64,000 nt of DNA from Thiogranum sp. (GCA_030148805.1 JASBSS010000035.1:310001-374000), one strand, 5' to 3'; positions 18,234-28,164 are shown, numbered from the stretch's first letter. A program made the numbers and translations. The notes: generated from the letters alone by a model not told the origin.

Positions 18234-19022
18234 TCAGCGCTGGTCCGGCTCCTGGGCCCGGGCCAGGTCGTCCGGGGTGCCGATGTCGAGAAACGGGTGC
18301 TGCGAGACGGCCACGGCTTGCACGTCCATCCCCGCAGTGATGGCGGCGTTCACCAGGTCGCCAATATGCAGCTCGGGCGCGGCCGCCGCCCGGTGTTGGT
18401 GGTCGGCCAGAAAGGCGTGCATGAAGTCGCTGAAGCGTGGTGTCCAGAGGGCGACGCCCCAGGTCTGACGCAGGTCGGTCGCCGCCGGTTTGATGAGAAT
18501 TTCGCGCAAGCGCCGGTGTTCGTCGATGCGGACCATGTCCACCTTCCCGGGTCGGTCGGCCGGAAACAGGCCCAGCACCACGTCGGCCCCGCTGCGCCGC
18601 TGGTGCTGCACCAGGGGGGTGAAGACATCGCCGTCGGCGAAGCACATGTCCGGGAACCCGAGCGCCACCAGGCGCCCGCGCACGAAGGGGTAGGCCTGGT
18701 CGACGCTGTAAGGCGCGCCCCACGGCCGCCCCATCAGCAGATAGGCCAGGTGCAGGTCGAATCGCGAGCCGTCGCCCAGATGCGCCGGGATATCCCACTT
18801 GCCGTCCCGGATCACCAGATAGACCTCGCCGATACCGCCCCGGCGCATGGCTCGCAGCAGGTGTTCGCACACCGCAGTCCGGTCGCCCGGCGCCTGCGGG
18901 TGCGCCGCCGCCACCAACTCCTTGCTGCCGCCCAGCCCTTGCAGCCGGGTGGCGCGACCGGCCATGGGCACGACGCCGACGATTTCCGGTTGCTCGACTG
19001 GCGCGGACTGTGCTTCACTCAC
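18234..19022 (-). CDS. Nucleotidyltransferase, sugar-1-phosphate NTP-transferase family
   Basis: The 262-residue protein has an NTP_transferase fold. The N-terminal VVPMAGRATRLQGLGGSKEL resembles the nucleotide-binding GxGxRLxPLT...K motif, but it is altered (GRATRLQ, no PLT). Further markers are LVIRDGKWDIPAHL, LGFPDMCFADGDVF (metal Asp) and a TWGVALWTPRF segment. It is RfbA/GalU-like without the diagnostic residues of a specific enzyme, so the sugar is unknown. It could supply activated sugar to the UDP-sugar genes 3 kb away, but they are not in one operon. Confidence 0.75.
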   Translation of the reverse strand: MSEAQSAPVEQPEIVGVVPMAGRATRLQGLGGSKELVAAAHPQAPGDRTAVCEHLLRAMRRGGIGEVYLVIRDGKWDIPAHLGDGSRFDLHLAYLLMGRPWGAPYSVDQAYPFVRGRLVALGFPDMCFADGDVFTPLVQHQRRSGADVVLGLFPADRPGKVDMVRIDEHRRLREILIKPAATDLRQTWGVALWTPRFSDFMHAFLADHQHRAAAAPELHIGDLVNAAITAGMDVQAVAVSQHPFLDIGTPDDLARAQEPDQR

Positions 19023-19118
19023 GGGGTTTCATCTTGACCGATTTTCGCCGACCGCGGGCGCCCAGATGGTGACGATGGCAGGCCGGTTTCTGTAGACTGT
19101 TGCGCATTGTGACAGATC

Positions 19119-19192
19119 GCGGGTGTAGTTCAATGGTAGAACTGGAGCTTCCCAAGCTTCAAACGTGGGTTCGATTCCCATCACCCGCTCCA
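19119..19192 (+). tRNA. tRNA-Gly (anticodon CCC)
   Basis: The 74-nt cloverleaf includes an encoded CCA end. The acceptor stem GCGGGTG pairs with CACCCGC, the D-arm is GTTC/GAAC, and the anticodon stem GGAGC/GCTTC carries loop TTCCCAA (anticodon CCC). The T-arm contains GTTCGATTC. It closely resembles E. coli glyU. Confidence 0.95.
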
Positions 19193-19209
19193 ATTCACAG
19201 GGATGAAGC

Positions 19210-21291
19210 ATGAAAAAGCTGTTGCGCGTTCTCGCCTGGTTGATCGGCGCCGCGGTGTTGCTGATCGTGATCGCCGCGGTGGTGGTCCCCTTGGTGGTCG
19301 ATCCCAACGACTACCGGGATGAAATCGCCATGGCGGTGGAGAAGCACACCGGCCGTAAATTGACCATGGAGGGGGACCTGGAACTGTCGGTGTTTCCCTG
19401 GCTGGCGGTGGAGATCGGTCCGACCCGGCTGGCCAATGCGCCCGGTTTCTCCGAGCGGCCATTCGCCGCGGTAAAGCGGGTCAGTCTTCGCCTCAAGTTA
19501 TTGCCCTTGTTGCGCCGTCAGGTGGAAATGGACACGGTGGTGCTCGACGGTCTGCGGCTGTCGCTGGAAACCCGCGCCGACGGCAAGAACAATTGGGCGG
19601 ATCTGGCGGCCACGCAGGGCGCCGAGCCCGCCGCGCGCGAAACCGATACTGGTAGCCCGGCGGCGCTGGCGGGACTGGCCATCGGCGGCGTAGACATTAG
19701 CGACGCGGCGGTGATCTATGACGACAGGCAGACCAAGGCGCAGTATCGCGTTGACGACTTGGAGCTGAAAGTGGGCGCGATCGCACCGGGCGCCACCGTT
19801 CCGGTGAGCGGCTCGATGCAGGTGGATGTGGCCGAGCCGGCGGTGAAAGGGCCGGTGAAGCTGGCCGGCCGGGTCACCCTGTCCGATAACAGCGAGCGCC
19901 TGACGTTGACGGGGATGCAGTTTGACACCGCTCTCAAGGGCGCGGGCCTGCCCGGCGGCACGCTGGACTCGCAGGTGAACTTCGATGCCGTCGTGGATTT
20001 GCAAAACGGCACCCTGGAGGCTCCGGAGTTGGTGGCGCAACTGCCGGATCTGAAGTTGCAGGCGGCCGTCTCCGGCAAACAGCTGTTCACCCAGCCGGCG
20101 ATCAACGCCGATCTTCGCCTCGCCCCGTTCTCGCCGCGCAAACTGTTGCAGGGGCTGGGCGTTTCGTTGCCCCCGTCGGCCGATGCCAAGGTGCTGGAGA
20201 AAGCCGACGCCAGTCTGAAGCTGGCGGCGGGGACCGACAGCGTCCAGATCAACGACCTGCGGGTGAAGCTGGACGAGTCCAACCTCAGTGGGACTGTCGG
20301 CGTGAGCCGCTTCGCCAAGCCGATGGTGCGCTTCAAGCTGAACCTGGACGCGATCGATGCCGATCGCTATCTGCCGCCACCCGCCGAGGAGCCGGCGGCA
20401 CCGGTCACGCCGACCGCCGCGGCCGCCGCCGGCGCCGAGTTGTTCCCGGTGGAGACGCTGCGCAACCTGGACATCGACGGCACCCTGGCGATCGAGCGGC
20501 TGAAGATATCGCGCCTGACCAGCCGTGAGATCCTGCTCAAGCTCAGTGGCAAGGGAGGTCAGTTGCGACTGCATCCGGCGCAGGCGAAGCTCTATGGTGG
20601 CCGCTACGAGGGCAACCTGGGTCTGGATGTGCGTGGCGCGCAGCCGAAGATCTCGCTCGACGAGAAACTCGTCGACGTCCAGATAGGCCCGCTGTTGAAA
20701 GACTATCAGGGCAAGGACACGCTCACCGGCAAGACCCGGGCGCACATCGCGCTCACCACCGGCGGGCAGACCGCCGAGGCGTTGAAGAAGAATCTCAACG
20801 GCAATCTCGATTTCGCCTTCACCGATGGCGCGGTCAAGGGCTTCAATCTGGCCGCGTTGATACGGCGCGCCGCCGCGCAGATCAAGGGCGAGCCGCCGCC
20901 GGCCGAGGGCGGACCCAACCAGACGGATTTTTCCGAAATGACCGGTACCGCGACGATCGCCGATGGCGTGATCAGCAATCGCGACCTGCTAGCCAAGAGT
21001 CCGCTGCTGCGCGTGCAGGGCGAGGGCACGGCCGATCTCATCGGTGAAACCCTGGATTATCTGCTCACCGCGAAAGTGGTCGGCAGCCTGGAGGGCCAGG
21101 GCGGCAAGGGCCTCGACGAGATCAAGGGGGTCGCGATTCCGGTCGGTATCAGCGGCGCTTTCGCCAAACCGAAATTTCAGGTACGGCTGGACAAGGTGCT
21201 GAAGGAAACGGCCGGCCAAGAGATCAAGCAGAAAATCGAAAAGAAACTGGAGAAGAAATTCGGTGACCAGTTCAAGGGGCTGTTCCAGTAA
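19210..21291 (+). CDS. AsmA family protein
   Basis: The 693-residue protein has an N-terminal membrane anchor (residues about 5-30) and a large periplasmic AsmA-type domain. Markers are DPNDYRDEIAMAVEKHTGRKLTM near the start and, in the C-terminal AsmA_2 region, LSGKGGQLRLHPAQAKLYGGRYEG, DYQGKDTLTGKTRAHIALTT and SPLLRVQGEGTADLIGETLDY. AsmA proteins are bridge-like, of the repeating beta-groove/TamB class, and affect phospholipid transport and outer-membrane assembly. The gene follows tRNA-Gly by 17 bases. Its end overlaps the next gene by 29 bases. Confidence 0.9.
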   Translation: MKKLLRVLAWLIGAAVLLIVIAAVVVPLVVDPNDYRDEIAMAVEKHTGRKLTMEGDLELSVFPWLAVEIGPTRLANAPGFSERPFAAVKRVSLRLKLLPLLRRQVEMDTVVLDGLRLSLETRADGKNNWADLAATQGAEPAARETDTGSPAALAGLAIGGVDISDAAVIYDDRQTKAQYRVDDLELKVGAIAPGATVPVSGSMQVDVAEPAVKGPVKLAGRVTLSDNSERLTLTGMQFDTALKGAGLPGGTLDSQVNFDAVVDLQNGTLEAPELVAQLPDLKLQAAVSGKQLFTQPAINADLRLAPFSPRKLLQGLGVSLPPSADAKVLEKADASLKLAAGTDSVQINDLRVKLDESNLSGTVGVSRFAKPMVRFKLNLDAIDADRYLPPPAEEPAAPVTPTAAAAAGAELFPVETLRNLDIDGTLAIERLKISRLTSREILLKLSGKGGQLRLHPAQAKLYGGRYEGNLGLDVRGAQPKISLDEKLVDVQIGPLLKDYQGKDTLTGKTRAHIALTTGGQTAEALKKNLNGNLDFAFTDGAVKGFNLAALIRRAAAQIKGEPPPAEGGPNQTDFSEMTGTATIADGVISNRDLLAKSPLLRVQGEGTADLIGETLDYLLTAKVVGSLEGQGGKGLDEIKGVAIPVGISGAFAKPKFQVRLDKVLKETAGQEIKQKIEKKLEKKFGDQFKGLFQ

Positions 21292-21898
21292 GCGCGCGCC
21301 CCTTACGCTGGTAGTCCTGGGGACGCTGTGGGCCCCGGCGCAGGCCGCGCAGATCACGCTGGCCAGCGCCGAGCGGGAGGGGCAGCGTTATGGTGTCCAG
21401 GTAGAGGCGCTGCTGGCCGCTCCCCCGGCCGACGTGCGCCGGCTGCTGACGGACTACTCCCATTTGGGACGGATCAACCCGAGCATCAAGTCCAGCGAAG
21501 TGCTGCCCTCCGCGCGGCCCGGCATCGCGCGGGTGCGTATCGTGAGCCAGGTGTGCGTGTGGGTGTATTGCAAGCGGCTGCACCAGGTGCAGGACATGTC
21601 CGAGAGCGATGGCGGCGTGCTCGAAGCCACGGTGCTGCCGCAAGCGAGCGATTTCCGCTATGGCCATGCACGCATCGCGCTGCGGGCCGTGCCGGGGGGG
21701 ACGGCGTTCAGCATGCACGGCGAACTCGAACCGGATTTCTGGATACCCCCTTTTATCGGCCCCTGGTTGATCAAACGCAAACTTCTGGAGGAGGCGCAAG
21801 TGACAATCGAACACCTGGAGCGGGTGGCGCCGCGTTCCGCGCACGCTTCCAAGGCCGAGGCCGCACGCCCGCCGGCGACGGAAAATCCGGTCCGATGA
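21263..21898 (+). CDS. Exported SRPBCC/START-like protein (polyketide cyclase-type fold)
   Basis: The 211-residue protein begins at GTG 21263 inside the end of the asmA-like gene. It has a signal peptide (LTLVVLGTLWAPAQAAQ) and then a single SRPBCC domain: VEALLAAPPADVRRLLTDYSHLGRINPSI, RVRIVSQVCVWVYCKRLHQVQDM, and a helix with KRKLLEEAQVTIEHLERVA. Domains of this type bind hydrophobic ligands. It is probably translationally coupled to the AsmA protein, which hints at an envelope lipid role, but this is inference. The tail is Ala/Pro-rich. Confidence 0.72.
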   Translation: MTSSRGCSSKRAPLTLVVLGTLWAPAQAAQITLASAEREGQRYGVQVEALLAAPPADVRRLLTDYSHLGRINPSIKSSEVLPSARPGIARVRIVSQVCVWVYCKRLHQVQDMSESDGGVLEATVLPQASDFRYGHARIALRAVPGGTAFSMHGELEPDFWIPPFIGPWLIKRKLLEEAQVTIEHLERVAPRSAHASKAEAARPPATENPVR

Positions 21899-21920
21899 GA
21901 CCGGTTGCCGGGAACGGCCC

Positions 21921-23198
21921 ATGCTGAGCGTGGAAAACGCGCGCATCGGCGTGATCGGCCTGGGTTATGTCGGGCTGCCGTTGGCGGTGGCCTTCGCCAG
22001 GCACTTGCCGACCACGGGTTTCGATCGGGACCGGCGGCGTATCGAGCAGCTGCGGGCCGGGTGCGACAGCACGCGGGAGGTCGACGCCGCGGAGTTGGCC
22101 GCCGCCGAGCAACTGCGGCTGACGACCGAGCCGGCGGCGCTGGCGCACTGCAATGTCTTCATTCTCAGCGTGCCGACGCCGGTCGATCGCCACCAGCGCC
22201 CCGAGATGAGCGCGCTGCGCGCCGCCTGCGCGCTGGCGGGCGAACGGCTGCAACCGGGTGGCCTGGTCATTGTCGAGTCCACCGTCTATCCGGGGGCGAC
22301 CGAAGAGGTGTGCGTGCCGATTCTGGAGCAACACTCGGGGTTGACGCTGAACCAGGATTTCTTCGTCGGCTACAGTCCGGAGCGCATCAACCCGGGCGAT
22401 CGCGAGCACCGCTTGGAGACGGTCGTCAAGGTGACCGCCGGGTCGACGCCGGCGGCGGCCGATTTCGTCGATGCGCTGTACCGTCTGGTCACCCGGGCCG
22501 GTACCCACAAGGCCGCCAGCATTCGCGTGGCGGAAGCGGCCAAGGTGATCGAGAACACCCAGCGCGATTTGAATATCGCCCTGGTCAACGAGCTGGCGGT
22601 GATCTGCAACCGGCTCGGGATAGACACGCTGGAAGTGCTCGAAGCGGCCGCCACCAAGTGGAATTTTCTGCCCTTCCGGCCGGGCCTGGTGGGCGGGCAT
22701 TGTGTGGGCGTCGACCCCTATTACCTGACCTACAAGGCGCAGGAGCTCGGCCACCATCCGGAAGTGATTCTCGCCGGACGCCGCATCAATGATACCATGG
22801 GGCGCTACATCGCCGGCGAGGTCTGCCGGCTGATGAATCGCGCGCAACTGCCCTTGTGCGAGGCGCGGATTCTGGTGTTGGGGCTGGCGTTCAAGGAGAA
22901 CTGCCCCGATCTGCGTAACAGCGGCGTGGTCGGCCTGATCCGTGCGCTGGAGGACTGGGGCGTCGCGGTCGACGTGTATGACCCCTGGGTCGATCCGCAA
23001 GAGGCCGAACGCGAATATGCCATCCGGCCGGTGGACGCGCCCGCCGCGGCGTCTTACGACGCCGTGGTGGTGGCGGTCGCCCACGCGGAGTTCGTGCAGC
23101 TCGGGGAGACGGGCATCCGCGCATTCGCCAAACCGGGTGGCGTGCTCTACGATGTCAAGCACGTACTGCCGCGTGCAGCGGTTGACGCGCGCCTGTGA
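21921..23198 (+). CDS. UDP-N-acetylhexosamine 6-dehydrogenase (TviB/WbpO-type nucleotide-sugar dehydrogenase)
   Basis: The 425-residue UDP-glucose/GDP-mannose dehydrogenase family member oxidises C6 of a UDP-sugar to the uronic acid. It shows an NAD-binding [13 protein letters not shown] (10-22), [46 protein letters not shown] and the catalytic-Cys loop [12 protein letters not shown]. The C-terminal domain has [15 protein letters not shown]. These details fit the VipA/TviB-WbpO branch (UDP-GlcNAc/UDP-GalNAc) better than Ugd. It sits 22 bp before a 4-epimerase, a standard pair for capsule or LPS uronic-acid sugars. Confidence 0.88.
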   Translation: MLSVENARIGVIGLGYVGLPLAVAFARHLPTTGFDRDRRRIEQLRAGCDSTREVDAAELAAAEQLRLTTEPAALAHCNVFILSVPTPVDRHQRPEMSALRAACALAGERLQPGGLVIVESTVYPGATEEVCVPILEQHSGLTLNQDFFVGYSPERINPGDREHRLETVVKVTAGSTPAAADFVDALYRLVTRAGTHKAASIRVAEAAKVIENTQRDLNIALVNELAVICNRLGIDTLEVLEAAATKWNFLPFRPGLVGGHCVGVDPYYLTYKAQELGHHPEVILAGRRINDTMGRYIAGEVCRLMNRAQLPLCEARILVLGLAFKENCPDLRNSGVVGLIRALEDWGVAVDVYDPWVDPQEAEREYAIRPVDAPAAASYDAVVVAVAHAEFVQLGETGIRAFAKPGGVLYDVKHVLPRAAVDARL

Positions 23199-23220
23199 CG
23201 ATTCACTATTAGGGAGCGAT

Positions 23221-24228
23221 ATGAAAGTTCTGATTACCGGCGCCGCGGGTTTCATCGGCAGCGCCCTGGCGTTGCGCCTGCTGGAACGGGGCGATACCGT
23301 CATCGGCATCGACAACCTCAACGACTATTATGACCCCTCGCTGAAGGAAGCGCGGCTGGCGCGTACGCTGGAGTATGCCGCCTTCACCGATATCCGCATC
23401 GACCTGGAAGACCGCGAGGGGATGGCTGAGTTGTTTTCCACCCACCGCCCGGAGCGGGTGGTGAACCTGGCCGCCCAGGCCGGGGTGCGTTATTCGCTGG
23501 AAAACCCCAACGCCTATGTCGACACCAACCTCGTCGGCTTCATGCATATCCTTGAAGGCTGCCGACACAGCGGGGTCGAACACCTGGTCTACGCCTCCAG
23601 CAGCTCGGTCTATGGCTCCAACACCAAGATGCCGTTTTCCGTGCACGACAATGTCGACCATCCGGTGAGCATCTATGCCGCCACCAAGAAGGCCAACGAG
23701 CTGATGGCGCACACCTACAGCCACTTGTATCGGCTGCCGGTCACCGGTCTGCGCTTCTTTACCGTGTACGGCCCCTGGGGCCGGCCGGACATGGCGCTGT
23801 TCAAGTTCACCCAGAAGATTCTTGCCGGCGAGCCGATCGATGTCTTCAACTACGGCAAGCACCGGCGCGATTTCACCTACATCGACGATATCGTCGAAGG
23901 CGTGATCCGCACGCTCGATCGCATCCCCCAGCCCAACCCCGACTGGTCCGGCGACAACCCCGACTCGGCCAGCAGTACCGCGCCCTATGCCCTATATAAC
24001 ATCGGCAACAACCAGCCGGTGGAGCTGATGCGCTACATCGAGGTGTTGGAGGACTGCCTGGGCAGGAAGGCCGAGAAGAACCTGTTGCCGCTGCAGCCAG
24101 GCGACGTGCCCGACACCTATGCCGACGTGCAGGATCTGGTGCGCGACGTCGGCTACAAGCCGGATACGCCGATCGAAAAAGGCGTGGCGAACTTCGTCGC
24201 CTGGTATCGGGAGTATTTCGGCGTTTGA
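23221..24228 (+). CDS. UDP-uronate 4-epimerase (CapI/WbpP-like SDR epimerase)
   Basis: The 335-residue extended SDR has Rossmann motif TGAAGFIG (6-13), [42 protein letters not shown], the catalytic Ser and Y-x3-K in [28 protein letters not shown], and [10 protein letters not shown]. This pattern is that of UDP-glucuronate 4-epimerases (CapI, LspL). The ATG at 23221 starts [10 protein letters not shown], so the longer open frame upstream is rejected. It acts after the dehydrogenase to make the galacto-configured uronic acid. It has its own GGGAGC ribosome site. Confidence 0.9.
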   Translation: MKVLITGAAGFIGSALALRLLERGDTVIGIDNLNDYYDPSLKEARLARTLEYAAFTDIRIDLEDREGMAELFSTHRPERVVNLAAQAGVRYSLENPNAYVDTNLVGFMHILEGCRHSGVEHLVYASSSSVYGSNTKMPFSVHDNVDHPVSIYAATKKANELMAHTYSHLYRLPVTGLRFFTVYGPWGRPDMALFKFTQKILAGEPIDVFNYGKHRRDFTYIDDIVEGVIRTLDRIPQPNPDWSGDNPDSASSTAPYALYNIGNNQPVELMRYIEVLEDCLGRKAEKNLLPLQPGDVPDTYADVQDLVRDVGYKPDTPIEKGVANFVAWYREYFGV

Positions 24229-24242
24229 GTCGGGCCGGGCGC

Positions 24243-25355
24243 ATGACAGGCGACAACTTCTCGCGCCGGGTACTGGCGTGGTTCGAGCGACACGGCCGCA
24301 AGCATCTGCCCTGGCAGCAACAGGTCACGCCCTATCGGGTCTGGGTGTCGGAAATCATGCTGCAGCAGACCCAGGTGCAGACGGTCATCCCTTACTATGA
24401 GCGCTTCCTGCAGCGCTTTCCCGACCTGCAGGCCCTGGCCGACGCGCCGCTCGACGACGTGCTGCACCATTGGTCCGGGCTGGGCTACTACGCTCGCGCG
24501 CGCAACCTGCACCAGGCCGCCCGTGTGGTGCGCGATCAACACCAGGGCGAGTTTCCCCGCGAGTTCGACGCCGTCTGTCAGCTGCCCGGCATCGGGCGCT
24601 CGACCGCCGGCGCCATTCTTTCGCTGGCCTGCCAGCAGCGTTTCGCCATTCTGGACGGGAACGTCAAGCGGGTGCTGGCGCGCTTTTACGCCGTCGAAGG
24701 TTGGCCGGGCAAGAGCGCGGTGCTGAAACAGCTTTGGGAGCTGTCCGAAGCCGTGACGTCTGACGAGCGCGTGGCCGAGTTCAACCAGGCGATGATGGAC
24801 CTGGGCGCCACCGTCTGTACCCGGGGCAGGCCGGACTGCGCCCGCTGCCCGTTGAGCGACGCTTGCCGCGCCCACGCCGCCGGCACCCAGGCGCGCTATC
24901 CGCAGCCCAAGCCGCGCGCGCGTCTGCCCCAGCGGGAAACCCACATGCTGCTGCTGGTGGACGGCCAGGCCGCCTACCTCGAACGCCGGCCGGCCCAGGG
25001 CATCTGGGGCGGGTTGTGGAGCTTTCCCGAGTTCGACAGCCGGGAGGCCTTGCTGGCCTGGTGCGACGCGCGCGCGCTGGACACCGCCGGGATCGAAACC
25101 CAGCCGCCACTGGGCCACACCTTCAGTCATTTCCACCTGACCATCACCCCCCATCGGCTGGCGCTGAAAAACCCCGGGTTTTCCGTGATGGAAGGCTCCG
25201 GCCGGTGGTATACACTGGGGCGCGCCGAGGCCGTGGGCCTGGCCGCACCGGTACAGCGCCTGCTCGGGCGCCTGCAACGAACGACGAACGAGGACAATCA
25301 GCATGGCGCGAATGGTCAACTGCGTGAAACTGGGCAAAGAAGCCGAAGGGCTTGA
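24243..25355 (+). CDS. mutY: A/G-specific adenine glycosylase (MutY)
   Basis: The 370-residue protein removes adenine mispaired with 8-oxoG. N-terminal features include [24 protein letters not shown] with the catalytic Glu, the helix-hairpin-helix [12 protein letters not shown], the catalytic Asp in [10 protein letters not shown], and a [4Fe-4S] loop with Cys in the C-x6-C-x2-C-x5-C spacing. The C-terminal NUDIX-like domain (from about 225) recognises 8-oxoG and shows [10 protein letters not shown] chose ATG 24243; a start at 24225 is possible. Its 3' end overlaps yggX by 53 bp, a classic mutY-yggX pair. Confidence 0.95.
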   Translation: MTGDNFSRRVLAWFERHGRKHLPWQQQVTPYRVWVSEIMLQQTQVQTVIPYYERFLQRFPDLQALADAPLDDVLHHWSGLGYYARARNLHQAARVVRDQHQGEFPREFDAVCQLPGIGRSTAGAILSLACQQRFAILDGNVKRVLARFYAVEGWPGKSAVLKQLWELSEAVTSDERVAEFNQAMMDLGATVCTRGRPDCARCPLSDACRAHAAGTQARYPQPKPRARLPQRETHMLLLVDGQAAYLERRPAQGIWGGLWSFPEFDSREALLAWCDARALDTAGIETQPPLGHTFSHFHLTITPHRLALKNPGFSVMEGSGRWYTLGRAEAVGLAAPVQRLLGRLQRTTNEDNQHGANGQLRETGQRSRRA

Positions 25356-25575
25356 TCGGCCGACCTACCCCGGCGAGCTGGGCAAGCGGATCTTCGACTC
25401 GGTCTCGAAAGAGGCCTGGCAGCAGTGGATGGGGCAGCAGACCATGCTCATCAACGAATACCGCCTCTCGCCCATGGACCCCAAGGCGCGCGAGTTTCTC
25501 GAAGAACAGATGGAGAAATTCTTTTTCGGCGAAGGCGCCGAAACCCCCGCCGGTTACGTACCGCCGGCGAAATAA
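25303..25575 (+). CDS. yggX: Fe(2+)-trafficking / oxidative damage protection protein (YggX)
   Basis: This is a 90-residue protein with [10 protein letters not shown], the conserved Cys at position 7, [17 protein letters not shown], and [16 protein letters not shown]...MEKFFFG. YggX protects Fe-S enzymes such as MutY from oxidation and is usually encoded next to mutY, as here. The start lies within mutY in another frame. Confidence 0.95.
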   Translation: MARMVNCVKLGKEAEGLDRPTYPGELGKRIFDSVSKEAWQQWMGQQTMLINEYRLSPMDPKAREFLEEQMEKFFFGEGAETPAGYVPPAK

Positions 25576-25672
25576 CCGGCGCCGTTCCCTAAGCGCCCGT
25601 TTTTGCGTAAAAAACCGCCCGCGCGCTTGACTGCGCCCGAGACACCCGGTTTAATACGCGCTCCTTCCCGCA

Positions 25673-25748
25673 GGCCAGGTAGCTCAGTTGGTAGAGCAGG
25701 GGACTGAAAATCCCCGTGTCGGCAGTTCGATTCTGTCCCTGGCCACCA
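25673..25748 (+). tRNA. tRNA-Phe (anticodon GAA), island integration site
   Basis: The 76-nt cloverleaf has an encoded CCA. The acceptor GGCCAGG pairs with CCTGGCC, the D-arm is GCTC/GAGC, and the anticodon stem GGGGA/TCCCC holds loop CTGAAAA (anticodon GAA). Its 3' part from 25704 is repeated exactly at 38219-38264. Confidence 0.96.
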
Positions 25749-25749
25749 T
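25704..25749. repeat. attL (46-bp core repeat in tRNA-Phe)
   Basis: The bases from the anticodon loop to one base past the CCA end are identical to 38219-38264. The tRNA gene stays whole on this side. Confidence 0.95.
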
Positions 25750-25794
25750 ACTTATCAACAAGATAAAAGTTTTCTTCTGTTAATCCCTGTGTCA

Positions 25795-25815
25795 CTCGGT
25801 ACACTTTCGGTACAC
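25795..25815. promoter_or_regulatory. Left pair of CGGTACAC sites (probable integrase/Xis arm sites)
   Basis: CGGTACAC occurs at 25797-25804 and 25808-25815, 11 bp apart, just before the integrase start. An identically spaced pair preceded by the same CT lies at 38078-38098 by the right end. Recombinase arm-type or excisionase binding is the simplest reading. Confidence 0.6.
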
Positions 25816-25834
25816 CTACGTACAGGAAGACGTT

Positions 25835-26878
25835 GTGGCAACAATTACAAGGACCCCTTCTAGCACATGGAAGGCCGTCATCCGCAAGCGCGGCTGGCCG
25901 ACCACAGTTAAAACCTTCCGCACCAAACGCGATGCCGAAGACTGGGCGCGGCGCACCGAAGATGACATGGTGCGCGGCGTGTACATCGATCGCGCGGGGT
26001 CGGATCGTATCCTGCTCAGGAAAGCGCTGGACCGCTACCTAAGTGAGGTGTCCTCCACCAAGCGCGAGAGCACGGCTTATGCCGAACAGCATAAGGCCAA
26101 AGCCCTGAAGGCCAAACTGGGGGCCTACAGCCTGGCCGCCATCACTCCAGATCTGGTCGCCGAGTACCGCGACGAACGGCTGGAGGCAGGCAAATCGCCC
26201 AGCACGGTGCGGCTGGAGCTGTCCCTGCTGTCGCACCTGTTCACCATCGCCATCAAGGAATGGCGCATCGGACTCTTCTACAACCCCGTCGGAAACATCC
26301 GCAAACCGGCGCCGGCCAAGGGACGCGACCGTCGCCTGACGGTGGAAGAGGAAAAAAGGCTCCTCAAAGCGTGTGACAAACACTCCAACCCGATGCTCGG
26401 CTGGATCGCGCGTATTGCGCTCTACACCGGCATGCGCACTGGCGAGATCAAATCACTGACACGCCGGCAGGTGAACCTGCAAAAGCGCACCGTGCACCTG
26501 AGTGAGACCAAAAACGGTTGCGCCCGCACTGCGCCCCTCACCCGCCAAGCTGCCGATGTCTTTCGCGCAGCACTGGCTCATGCTGTGCGCCCCATGAAAA
26601 CCGAGCTGATCTTCTGGGGAGAACCCGGTCGCGACGGAAACCGCCGACCCTATGAGTTTCGACCCGCTTGGCACCGCACACTGAGGGAGGCCAGTATCAA
26701 GGGGCTGCGCTTTCATGATCTCCGTCACGAAGCTGTTTCCCGTTTGGCCGAGGCCGGCCTCGGCGATCAGGAAGTCGCTGCTATCTCAGGCCACAAGTCC
26801 ATGCAGATGCTGAAGCGTTACACTCATCTGCGAGCCGAGGACCTGGTCGAGCGGCTGGATCAGCTGATGGGGCGGTAA
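25835..26878 (+). CDS. Island tyrosine recombinase / integrase
   Basis: The 347-residue phage-type integrase begins at GTG 25835. It has an N-terminal arm-binding region, a core-binding SAM-like domain (about 55-150) and a catalytic domain (about 165-345). All catalytic residues are visible: Arg201 (TGMRTGE), Lys226 (ETKNG), His294-x-x-Arg297 (HDLRHEA), His320 (SGHKS) and Tyr329 (LKRYTHL). It sits about 85 bp from attL, the usual position for tRNA-targeting integrases, and should catalyse the 46-bp att exchange. Confidence 0.95.
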   Translation: MATITRTPSSTWKAVIRKRGWPTTVKTFRTKRDAEDWARRTEDDMVRGVYIDRAGSDRILLRKALDRYLSEVSSTKRESTAYAEQHKAKALKAKLGAYSLAAITPDLVAEYRDERLEAGKSPSTVRLELSLLSHLFTIAIKEWRIGLFYNPVGNIRKPAPAKGRDRRLTVEEEKRLLKACDKHSNPMLGWIARIALYTGMRTGEIKSLTRRQVNLQKRTVHLSETKNGCARTAPLTRQAADVFRAALAHAVRPMKTELIFWGEPGRDGNRRPYEFRPAWHRTLREASIKGLRFHDLRHEAVSRLAEAGLGDQEVAAISGHKSMQMLKRYTHLRAEDLVERLDQLMGR

Positions 26879-27044
26879 CCTCAAGAAGCGGACCTGAAGG
26901 GGTAGTTTGCCTCGCCAGTTTTAAGCTATCCAGTGGAGTTATCTAAAGAAAAAACCCCGCACTTTGGTGATTGGATTTTCTATAGTCAGCGCTTGATGCG
27001 CTAGGCAGTCTCGTGTCTCGACATCCAACCCTAGGAGATCACGG

Positions 27045-27299
27045 ATGATGCAAGACATCGAAAGCCCCAGCATAGGCGCGTTTGAAAGCCAAATCACCGA
27101 GCGTTATGGTCTGTTGCTGTCACAGACCCAACTCGCCGAACTGCTCGGCCGCACCACCGGCGGTCTGCGTTACAGTCTGAGTTACCCGAGCGACCCGCAG
27201 ACCCGCGCATTGAAGGCCTGTGGACGCAAGATCGGCCGGCGCGTCTACTACCCGGCCAACGAGGTCGCCCGGATCATCATCGGCACCGGCAATACATGA
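27045..27299 (+). CDS. Small helix-turn-helix protein (AlpA/excisionase-like)
   Basis: This is an 84-residue protein. Residues about 24-75 read as a winged HTH of the MerR/AlpA type (LLLSQTQLAELLGRTTGGLRY... then RKIGRRVYYPANEVARIII), in which the last strand is the usual Y-P-x-x-V wing. Such proteins regulate integrase or act as excisionase. It overlaps the next start by ATGA, implying an operon. Its ATG has an AGGAGATC ribosome site. Function is inferred from fold and position. Confidence 0.65.
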   Translation: MMQDIESPSIGAFESQITERYGLLLSQTQLAELLGRTTGGLRYSLSYPSDPQTRALKACGRKIGRRVYYPANEVARIIIGTGNT

Positions 27300-28015
27300 G
27301 CAATACCATCGTTCGCGCGCCCCGGCGCTATCGGTTCGTCATTATTGATCAGCGTGCCATCGAGGACACCCGCCTGTCCTGGGCAGCCCGGGGCCTGCTC
27401 GGCTACCTGCTGTCCCGCCCGGACGACTGGAAGGTGCTGGTCAACGATCTGCGCAAACGTGGCGACCTGGGGCGCGACGGGGTCTATCGCTTGCTTCGGG
27501 AACTCCGGGATGCGGGCTATGTGCGATTCATACGCTCGCGTGACCAGCATGGCCGCATCCGCGGCGGTACCTACCTTGTCCAGGAAATCGTCAGTTCACC
27601 ACATCCGGATTTGCCGGATACGGTTGAGCCGGAACTGGCTGCACCGGGTCCGGTCGACCCGCGTGCATTACCTAATACTGAGGAAGACCTAAGAGAAACG
27701 ACGACAACTACTACACCGACTCATACCAAAGGGGGCTGTAGTGCGAAAAACGGCAGCCTCGAATTTGCCGCCTGGGTGCCGGAGGAACTGAGAGCACGAG
27801 CCTTGGACAAGGTCGCCCGACTCGATGCAGTTGCAGCGCAGCTCGTTATCGACGAATGGGCCGGCATCATGGCCAGCGGTCGTATCGAAACCTCGCCACT
27901 CGGGTACCTGCATGCGCTGGTCAGTCGCTTCGAGTCCGGTGAATTCCGGTTGCAATATGCCGGCGAGGTTGCGCAGATGCGGCTCTCGGGAACTGTTCCC
28001 ACGTGGAACACATGA
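27296..28015 (+). CDS. Winged-helix protein, possible replication-initiator (phage O-like)
   Basis: The 239-residue protein has an N-terminal wHTH (about 5-100): RRYRFVIIDQRAIEDTRLSWAARGLLGYLLSRP, then DDWKVLVNDLRKRG, RDGVYRLLRELRDAGYV and RGGTYLV. A Pro/Thr-rich linker (about 110-145, with a run of seven Thr/Pro-rich codons) leads to a C-terminal helical domain. This layout is common in ICE and prophage genes next to origins. It is followed immediately by direct repeats and palindromes, consistent with an origin-binding role. It is not proven to be a replication protein. Confidence 0.6.
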   Translation: MSNTIVRAPRRYRFVIIDQRAIEDTRLSWAARGLLGYLLSRPDDWKVLVNDLRKRGDLGRDGVYRLLRELRDAGYVRFIRSRDQHGRIRGGTYLVQEIVSSPHPDLPDTVEPELAAPGPVDPRALPNTEEDLRETTTTTTPTHTKGGCSAKNGSLEFAAWVPEELRARALDKVARLDAVAAQLVIDEWAGIMASGRIETSPLGYLHALVSRFESGEFRLQYAGEVAQMRLSGTVPTWNT

Positions 28016-28164
28016 CTGACTTTAGGATCGTGACGTAAGTGGCTGAATGTCGGTAGCGGCGATGGATCCTCCCGCGTGTGCGCCGTGTTCGAATTTCGAC
28101 ACCCGCTGCGCTGCTCACACGTGGAGCACACCATTAACTTTAAGATCGCGATGTAACTGATTGA
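28001..28164 (+). repeat. Imperfect 46-bp direct repeat pair
   Basis: The copy at 28001-28046 and the copy at 28119-28164 start ACGTGGA and share ACTTTA-GATCG-GA-GTAA-TG-TGA in register, at about 75-80 percent identity by eye, 118 bp apart. The first begins inside the last codons of the wHTH gene. They could be binding sites for that protein (iteron-like). Confidence 0.6.

Noticed and set aside
21771-23321. 516-residue minus-strand open frame
   Set aside because: It lies antisense to the UDP-sugar dehydrogenase, whose motifs are unambiguous.
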